DNA of 21,336 nt from positions 1 to 21,336 of the IMG/VR virus record IMGVR_UViG_3300007760_000107; one strand, 5' to 3'. Source of the DNA: a virus. The notes under the pieces were generated by a model, which worked only from the letters and a program-made list of their open reading frames with translations, was not told where the DNA came from and searched no databases. The translations under genes were made by a program, and so were the position numbers. Positions 16,842-21,336 of this stretch are shown here, piece by piece (positions within the stretch are counted from its first letter, which is position 1; every line of letters starts with the position of its first letter).

Positions 16842-17698
16842 TTTCGATAGTAGGACTCGGCACTGCTGCTTCTAGGATTGCCGAGAAATTCGCAGTGCTC
16901 CCACAATATAATGTATATTGTTTAAACAATAGTGTCAAGCGCACATCTAAATTTAAATTTAAATTAAAAACATATGAAACTCCAGAAGAGCACGAAAATA
17001 ATGTGCCAGATGTTAGAAAGTTTTTTAAAGATGCGGACGAGCGAATACAATTTTTTGTAATGGGTGCATCTCTGAGTTCTAACTATAGTTTAGGGATCTT
17101 AGAGCAACTCAAAGATAAACAAATCGATCTTGTTTATGTTAGACCAGATGTGGACTTATTAACAGGCATACCCAGGTTAATGGAAAACGCTACCTTTGGC
17201 ATTCTACAGGAGTATGCACGTTCGGGATTGTTCAACAGCATCACATTAATTTCTAATTTAAAAATGGAAGAAATTGCTCACAACATTCCTGTGAAAGAAT
17301 ATTATGACACTCTCAATAACATGATTCATTCTACTGTTCATTATATAAATTATTTTGAGCACAACGAACCTGAAATTGGAGTGCTAGCAAAGCCATCTGA
17401 GATTTGTCGGGTCCAAACCTTTGGAATATTGGACATGAAAAAACTTGAAGAAAAATGGTTCTTTGACCTTGACATCGACAGAGAGGTGTGTTATTATTTA
17501 TGTATAAATAAAGAGAAATTAGAAACAGATGGAGGCTTGCATCGGAGAATGGTTACGATGCTAAAAGAAAAACCTCACAATGCCTATAGGAAGCTTTCTT
17601 ATGGGATCTATGAAACCGAAACAGGTAAAGACTTTGGGTTCTGCGTTGCCCGCACTAACGTAGTACAAGAAACTCTTGACAAGCTAGAGCAAGAGTGA
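16838..17698 (+). CDS. Divergent tubulin/FtsZ-like protein (candidate)
   Basis: A 286-residue protein translationally coupled to the polymerase (ATGA). The order of segments follows FtsZ. A Gly-rich nucleotide-binding start is 'MISIVGLGTAASRIAEKF' (1-18). A strand-loop-helix is at 71-90 (FFVMGASLSSNYSLGILEQL), where FtsZ has GGGTGTG. 'VRPDVDLLTGIPRLMENATF' and 'LFNSITLISNLKMEEI' correspond to the FtsZ pattern of P(F)..EG..R...A then D.(L)I.I.N..L. A helix follows, then 'PEIGVLAKPSEICRV' in the T7-loop position. The last domain (EVCYYLCINKE, then KLSYGIYETETGKDFGFCVA) resembles the FtsZ C-terminal domain. Canonical residues are missing: the GGGTGTG loop is degenerate and NxDxxD is absent, so GTP hydrolysis or polymerisation cannot be assumed. 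If correct, it may position phage DNA or virions, as PhuZ does. A different Rossmann-type protein is the main alternative. Confidence 0.55.
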   Translation: MISIVGLGTAASRIAEKFAVLPQYNVYCLNNSVKRTSKFKFKLKTYETPEEHENNVPDVRKFFKDADERIQFFVMGASLSSNYSLGILEQLKDKQIDLVYVRPDVDLLTGIPRLMENATFGILQEYARSGLFNSITLISNLKMEEIAHNIPVKEYYDTLNNMIHSTVHYINYFEHNEPEIGVLAKPSEICRVQTFGILDMKKLEEKWFFDLDIDREVCYYLCINKEKLETDGGLHRRMVTMLKEKPHNAYRKLSYGIYETETGKDFGFCVARTNVVQETLDKLEQE

Positions 17699-17706
17699 TA
17701 TATTAG

Positions 17707-17727
17707 ATATCAAGGAACGCTTGATAT
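17707..17727 (+). promoter_or_regulatory. Perfect 8-bp inverted repeat upstream of the gp32-like gene (operator or RNA hairpin)
   Basis: ATATCAAG and CTTGATAT are perfect inverted copies around GAACG. The repeat lies 8 bases after the upstream stop codon and 31 bases before the gp32-like ATG. There is no T tract, so it is not a typical terminator. Its right arm overlaps an extended -10 element, which would suit an operator; as RNA it could be the site where the single-strand binding protein controls its own messenger. Confidence 0.5.
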
Positions 17728-17730
17728 ACT
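17722..17730 (+). promoter_or_regulatory. Candidate extended -10 promoter for the gp32-like gene
   Basis: TGA-TATACT fits the extended -10 pattern TGnTATAAT with one mismatch. No good -35 hexamer lies at the proper distance, which is allowed for extended -10 promoters. The AAGGAG ribosome-binding site (17745-17750) lies 8 bases before the ATG. Confidence 0.4.
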
Positions 17731-17758
17731 ATAGTCATACTAATAAGGAGAAAAAAAT

Positions 17759-18529
17759 ATGACAATTGACATGGAGCTAATGCGCCGCAAGCTCGCATCA
17801 TTGCGCGGCGAAAACACTGACAATGGGAACTCTCCCTGGTTTAAACCAGACGAGGGCGACACGGATATCCGCATCGTGCCTACAGGCGATGGCGATCCGT
17901 TGAAGGAAAAGTTCTTCCATTATAATGTAGGGAATCACAGAGGTGGTGTGATGTGTCCAAAGCGAAACTTTGGCGAAGAATGCCCCATCTGTGAGTTTGC
18001 TTCTTCGTTATGGCGCGAAGGAGTTGACAACAATGATGAGGAAAGCAAGAAGCTTGCTAAGTCTCTCTTCGTGAGAACTCGGTATTTCTCTCCAGTGGTC
18101 GTTCGCGGCCGCGAGAATGAAGGAATTAAGGTATACGGCTACGGTAAGACCGCATACGAATTGCTTCTGGGCTATATCCTTGATCCAGAATATGGTGATA
18201 TCACAGATGCAACGGAGGGAACTGATATTACTTTAACATACACCAAGCCCACCAAGCCTGGTGCCTACCCCCAGACGAGTCTCAAGATGCGTCGTAATAC
18301 TTCATCCCTCCTAGGTGATACAGAGGCGATTCCCGCCCTTCTAGATCGCATGCCGGATTTTGATGATCTTTTCGAACGTTTAAGTTCGGTACAAGTAGAC
18401 GCAATCCTCGATGAACAACTTTCTAATGATGGTTCCGCAGAAAGTCGTTCATCTGAGACGGCCAAGTATGCTCCCTCTGATGGTAAAAATGAGGTTGATC
18501 GTGCTTTTAATGAGTTAATGAGTGGCTAG
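17759..18529 (+). CDS. gp32: Single-strand DNA-binding protein, gp32-like
   Basis: A 256-residue protein with a strong AAGGAG site. The N-terminal segment (about 1-20, basic, 'MELMRRKLASLRGE') corresponds to the B domain that drives cooperative binding in gp32. 'SPWFKPDEGDTDIRIVP' starts the core. A zinc site is visible as H54 or H60, C66, C75 and C78 (Cx8CxxC), close to T4 gp32 (H64, C77, C87, C90). The core continues to about residue 190 with Tyr/Phe-rich strands, as in the T4 OB fold. The C-terminal tail (about 205-256) is polar and moderately acidic and would contact other replication proteins. T4 gp32 has 301 residues, so this one is shorter. It coats single-stranded DNA at the fork and should work with the polymerase two genes upstream. 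A terminator follows. Confidence 0.9.
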   Translation: MTIDMELMRRKLASLRGENTDNGNSPWFKPDEGDTDIRIVPTGDGDPLKEKFFHYNVGNHRGGVMCPKRNFGEECPICEFASSLWREGVDNNDEESKKLAKSLFVRTRYFSPVVVRGRENEGIKVYGYGKTAYELLLGYILDPEYGDITDATEGTDITLTYTKPTKPGAYPQTSLKMRRNTSSLLGDTEAIPALLDRMPDFDDLFERLSSVQVDAILDEQLSNDGSAESRSSETAKYAPSDGKNEVDRAFNELMSG

Positions 18530-18547
18530 TAATAAGTAGACTCTTGG

Positions 18548-18596
18548 GAGACCGAAAGGGCGCCTCGGTCTTAAATATATGGCGCCCTCATTTTTT
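18548..18596 (+). terminator. Terminator after the gp32-like gene with pseudoknot-forming arms
   Basis: AGGGCGCC (18557-18564) pairs with GGCGCCCT (18581-18588), and CA then TTTTTT follow, a good intrinsic terminator. A second stem, AGACCGA (18549-18555) with TCGGTCT (18565-18571), encloses the 5' arm of the first. The two stems interlock as an H-type pseudoknot, or they compete as alternative hairpins. Confidence 0.75.
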
Positions 18597-18606
18597 AAAA
18601 AAGTTA

Positions 18607-18634
18607 TTGACATTTAAAATCAAGGTGTTATAAT
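18607..18634 (+). promoter_or_regulatory. Near-perfect sigma70 promoter for the ParB-like/Dam operon
   Basis: TTGACA (18607-18612) and TATAAT (18629-18634) are both exact consensus hexamers, 16 bases apart. It lies just after the terminator of the gp32-like gene and about 100 bases before the ParB-like start. Exact consensus suggests immediate transcription by unmodified host RNA polymerase, as expected for early phage genes. Confidence 0.85.
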
Positions 18635-18640
18635 AAAGAC

Positions 18641-18717
18641 ATCTTCAATAGAAGATAAGTACAAAATCTCTATCGCTGCGGCACTTGAGATTTTTAGACA
18701 TTAACCGGCGTTTCGCC
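18641..18717 (+). promoter_or_regulatory. Structured 5' leader of the ParB-like gene
   Basis: Three hairpins can be drawn between the promoter and the ribosome-binding site: ATCTTC/GAAGAT with an AATA loop (18641-18656), AAAATCTC/GAGATTTT with a 16-base loop (18663-18694), and GGCG/CGCC with a TTT loop (18707-18717), four bases before AGGAG. The second runs into T and could be a weak attenuator. No known riboswitch class is recognised. Confidence 0.4.
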
Positions 18718-18734
18718 AAAAGGAGATTATTATC

Positions 18735-19850
18735 ATGTCAAATGTACAAATTGTAGCCACCCAACAGGCTTATATTGTTGGATCACCCACCCGTCCAGGT
18801 TTCAACGGACAGGGAATTATTGACCTGAATGACTTTACTGGTCTACACCCTACTGAGTTTGAGGACTGTACCTTTTCTCATTTTGAGTTTCTTGATTTAA
18901 ACACAGTAAATCTTGATACTGAAAACTTTGCCAACCTTGGTATTCGTGAGGATTTTGAAGGAATAGATGGCAATCGAATTGATGAACTTGAAGTTTCATT
19001 TGAGAACAATGGTTTTGAAACCGTTGATTGGCCACCAAGTCGCGACAGTAACGGTGAATGGATCGACGGTCGTGGGCGCGCCCAAGCAGCTATTAATCGC
19101 AAGGAGCGATGGCTGCCAATTGCAGTTTATGATTGCGAAAATGCATCAATCAGCAACACTGTAACCAATGGTATCAAAGGCAACCTTGGTGGGCGACCTT
19201 CAACCAAAGCGGGCTATAGAGATATCGTTACTGCTGGCGTTCACTTAGTGAATGCGGGCGAACTAGACGCGGATCGCCTTAGCGATATCAATAATTGGCT
19301 CAAAAAGCGTCTTGAGTTGTGGCGCTACTTTAAGCCGGATTTGATTACGAAAATGAGTAATTCTATCATTGAAGAAAGCACACGCGATGAGTCTTTAATT
19401 CTTCGCAAGAAAACCAATGCTTGGCATTCATGGATCGAGCGTAATCTTAAGCTTGATCGCAATAAGAACGAGTACGTTTTGGTGAATGCTTCCGAGAAGT
19501 CTTACGACACCTACATTCAACGCGTCTGGTGCGAGAGTATTTTGCCAGCCATTGTCGAGGGTACCGATCCGGTAGATATTATTTTCTACACTAGTGTGTA
19601 TCGCCCGGGCGAAGCTCGAAACGGACTAGCTAAATCAATTAAAAAACTGGACAACCTTTACAACATGTCGTTCAGTTTAGTTGAGAGTCAGCTTGCGTCG
19701 GTCAACGTTGATTTGGATGCATTTTTGAAAGCGACCGGGAAGCAACTCGATAGCAGCAATAAGCCATATAACATCATTGGTGCGTGTCCACAGATTGTGG
19801 CTAGTCATGATTATGAAAGTGGCGAACTTGTTGATGTGGATAATTACTAA
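18735..19850 (+). CDS. ParB/sulfiredoxin-like domain protein
   Basis: A 371-residue protein with an AGGAG site. Residues about 80-135 (IDELEVSFENNGFETVDW, then NGEWIDGRGRAQAAINRKER and WLPIAVYD) match the ParB N-terminal pattern, in which 'I.EL..S...NG' precedes 'DG.GR..AA' and 'LP..V.D'. Members of this superfamily include CTP-binding ParB, Srx and phage or plasmid nucleases. The segment from about 150 (LGGRPSTKAGYRDIVTAGVH) to 215 is helical and could bind DNA. The last 120 residues are unrecognised. Typical partition parS-binding features and a ParA neighbour are absent, so a partition role is unlikely. The stop codon overlaps the Dam gene start (TAATG), so the two proteins are probably made together; ParB-like domains are often linked to DNA methylases in phages. 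Domain call moderate to good; function inferred. Confidence 0.72.
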   Translation: MSNVQIVATQQAYIVGSPTRPGFNGQGIIDLNDFTGLHPTEFEDCTFSHFEFLDLNTVNLDTENFANLGIREDFEGIDGNRIDELEVSFENNGFETVDWPPSRDSNGEWIDGRGRAQAAINRKERWLPIAVYDCENASISNTVTNGIKGNLGGRPSTKAGYRDIVTAGVHLVNAGELDADRLSDINNWLKKRLELWRYFKPDLITKMSNSIIEESTRDESLILRKKTNAWHSWIERNLKLDRNKNEYVLVNASEKSYDTYIQRVWCESILPAIVEGTDPVDIIFYTSVYRPGEARNGLAKSIKKLDNLYNMSFSLVESQLASVNVDLDAFLKATGKQLDSSNKPYNIIGACPQIVASHDYESGELVDVDNY

Positions 19851-20746
19851 TGAAAACTCCACTGCGTTACCCTGGCGGTAAATCTCGCGCAGTTAAGACG
19901 ATAATGGAATTCATTCCCGCAGACTGTGGGGAGCTTTGCTCCCCCTTTCTCGGGGGTGGTTCTGTTGAGTTAGCTGTGGCCGAGAGAGGAACGAAAGTTC
20001 GCGCCTACGACATCTTTAAACCTTTAGTCTGGTTTTGGGAATCTCTACTGAGTACACCGCACCAACTAGCCGAAGCAGCCGATAGCTATCGCGTCTCGCA
20101 TCCGGATTATTTATTGCGCAAGTCGCGCAAAGACGAAGAGCTTGTTCCAGTACGAGGGCTACTGAAGGATGAGTTCCACAAACTGCGAGAGGAACTTCGT
20201 ACTGAGACGACTCACTCTCTGCAAAATGCAGCCAAGTTTTATGCGATAAACCGAAGCAGCTTTTCAGGCGCCACCTTCAGTGGAGGCTTTTCAAAGCGCG
20301 CCTCCTACGCACGTTTTACCGACTCGTCAATTGACAGGATTCGAAACTTCAAGGAGCCAAACCTAACAGTGGCACAGGCACACTTTAAAGATTCGATCCC
20401 TAAGCATCCGGATGCATTTTTATATCTCGACCCTCCCTATATGCTAAAGAAAGAATACATACCAGAGCATGCTGATGAAAGAACTGGCAAGCTTATTGAT
20501 GGATACTGGATGGATAGAGACAGGCTTTATGGAAAAGACGGAGACCTACACTCATCATTCGACCACAAAGGCTTGCATGATATTTTGACACAGAGAAAAA
20601 ACTGGGTTCTTTCTTACAATGACTCTCCAGAGATTAGGGATTTATATAAAAATTATAAAATCGTTGACGCTGAATGGGCTTATGGCATGAAGAACGTGAA
20701 ACAAAAGAAAATGGGTTCTTCATCAGAGATACTAATTATAGGGTGA
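19850..20746 (+). CDS. dam: Dam-type DNA N6-adenine methyltransferase
   Basis: A 298-residue protein overlapping the ParB-like gene by one base (TAATG). 'LRYPGGKSRAVKTI' (5-18) and 'SPFLGGGSVELAVAERG' (31-47) form the S-adenosylmethionine-binding part of the D12/Dam class (alpha order, SAM motif first). 'FYAINRSSFSGATFSGGFSK' follows, and the catalytic DPPY is in 'FLYLDPPYMLKKEY' (about 191-204). 'VLSYNDSPEIRDLY' near 265 is also typical. The length is close to that of Dam enzymes (about 270-280). It should methylate adenine in phage or host DNA, plausibly GATC, but target specificity cannot be read from the sequence. GATC is not depleted in this window. The next gene starts at TGATG, one base overlapping. 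Confidence 0.9.
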   Translation: MKTPLRYPGGKSRAVKTIMEFIPADCGELCSPFLGGGSVELAVAERGTKVRAYDIFKPLVWFWESLLSTPHQLAEAADSYRVSHPDYLLRKSRKDEELVPVRGLLKDEFHKLREELRTETTHSLQNAAKFYAINRSSFSGATFSGGFSKRASYARFTDSSIDRIRNFKEPNLTVAQAHFKDSIPKHPDAFLYLDPPYMLKKEYIPEHADERTGKLIDGYWMDRDRLYGKDGDLHSSFDHKGLHDILTQRKNWVLSYNDSPEIRDLYKNYKIVDAEWAYGMKNVKQKKMGSSSEILIIG

Positions 20747-21336
20747 TGCAAATGAAACCGATAATGGAAAACTGGCGTGGGTATTTGACAGAAGGACAGA
20801 CGGGGACTGCCTTTGAAGATGTGGTGGTGGCGGTAGCTCGCGGTGATGATCCTGGCGAGAAAGGAACGCTGGCATATAAAGGCTCATCCTATGAGGACTT
20901 AGCCATTAGAGCATTGGCAAAAATGAATCCACCCGTACTCCCCGGTGGTGATCCCCAGGCGCGAAAGGTTTCAGGAAAGGGAATCTCCGGAGATCCTAAG
21001 ACTGATATCATCATAGATGGAAAGAAGATTTCGTTGAAGTTGCCGGGACCTATCCAATTCGCTTCAGGTGAAGCGGCTTCTAGTTCAGAGGCAATGATTT
21101 TAGCGCTAAAGGATTATTTAAAAAACCACCCTGACGAGATATCAGACATAGAACACACCCATTTGGAGACCCTTAAAAATTCTATTGATTCATTAATTCA
21201 AAAGCTTAAACAAACAGTGGGAAAGAAATATCTTCCTCAAGGGTCAGGCGGGGAAGGATATATCACCCAATTAGCTGTTAAGGCGCGCCAAGACTGGGAT
21301 CGAGGAAAGTGGGCAAGCGGGAGCCAAATTCCTACA
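20746..21336 (+). CDS. Protein with PD-(D/E)xK-like nuclease motifs, 3'-truncated by the window edge
   Basis: Open from ATG 20746 (overlapping the Dam stop as TGATG) to the window end, 197 codons without stop; ATG 20752 is a second possible start. The N-terminus 'MKPIMENWRGYLTEG' is a short amphipathic segment. A helix with E24/D25 is followed by 'GDPKTDIIIDGKKISLKLPG' (82-101), which fits a PD-(D/E)xK nuclease core: D87, then a strand ending in S96-x-K98, then Q104. The usual D/E before x-K is replaced by S, a known variation but also a reason for doubt. If a nuclease, its place behind a Dam methylase suggests a restriction-like partner, host-DNA degradation or DNA processing. The C-terminal part is outside the window, so the call is tentative. 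Confidence 0.6.
   Translation, partial: MQMKPIMENWRGYLTEGQTGTAFEDVVVAVARGDDPGEKGTLAYKGSSYEDLAIRALAKMNPPVLPGGDPQARKVSGKGISGDPKTDIIIDGKKISLKLPGPIQFASGEAASSSEAMILALKDYLKNHPDEISDIEHTHLETLKNSIDSLIQKLKQTVGKKYLPQGSGGEGYITQLAVKARQDWDRGKWASGSQIPT

Noticed and set aside
16917-16930. 14-base perfect palindrome ATTGTTTAAACAAT inside the tubulin-like gene
   Set aside because: It lies within coding sequence that encodes a continuous protein, with no partner element nearby; probably chance in A/T-rich codons.
16949-16970. AAATTT tandem repeat
   Set aside because: It encodes alternating Lys/Phe/Leu in a continuous reading frame and is too short to be a functional repeat array.
18735-19850. Partition (ParABS) function for the ParB-like gene
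   Set aside because: There is no ParA-type ATPase next to it and no visible cluster of parS-like palindromes; the neighbour is a methyltransferase.
1-21336. CRISPR arrays, tRNA genes, insertion sequences, integrase or attachment sites
   Set aside because: No regularly spaced repeats, cloverleaf-forming sequence, transposase or integrase motif was seen on either strand.

Overview
The window is a fragment of a lytic contractile-tailed phage (myovirus) related at a distance to T4. All genes that can be supported lie on the + strand, almost end to end, with no tRNA, rRNA, CRISPR or insertion sequence. The proteins resemble those of marine and other 'far-T4' phages more than T4 itself. Neck, sheath, tube, gp26-like, gp53-like and gp32-like genes are recognisable, but the DNA polymerase is family A instead of the T4-type family B. 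The sequence does not identify the host.

Layout. (1) 1-1978: the end of a neck/adaptor gene, a gp14-like neck protein and a gp15-like tail terminator. (2) 2090-5665: a very large tail sheath (972 aa) and the tail tube. (3) 5697-6792: a gp26-like protein with two CxxC pairs. Its stop lies 12 bases after a T7 run that may shift ribosomes into a second frame, just ahead of the tape measure, where long-tailed phages keep their tail-assembly chaperone. (4) 6883-15663: tape measure, baseplate proteins, a LysM/gp53-like wedge protein and two large putative structural proteins. (5) 15666-18529: a replication block made of a miniature family A DNA polymerase without an exonuclease domain, a divergent tubulin/FtsZ-like protein and a gp32-like single-strand DNA-binding protein. 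(6) 18607-21336: a separate transcription unit behind a near-perfect sigma70 promoter, with a ParB-like protein, a Dam-type adenine methyltransferase and the start of a protein with PD-(D/E)xK-like motifs.

Regulation visible in the sequence. Rho-independent terminators lie at about 6808-6834 and after the gp32-like gene (18548-18596). The second can also be drawn as an H-type pseudoknot. A shared motif, CAAAA(n)ACTATTTAAWGTA, lies before the sheath and tape-measure genes, and a degenerate copy lies before the tube gene; it may be the phage's own late promoter. A perfect 8-bp inverted repeat overlaps an extended -10 element before the gp32-like gene.

Most worth following up: the tubulin-like gene next to the polymerase, the possible +1/-2 frameshift, the reduced polymerase, and the ParB/Dam/nuclease-like cassette. 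All assignments come from reading the sequence and from remembered family features; no database search was run.
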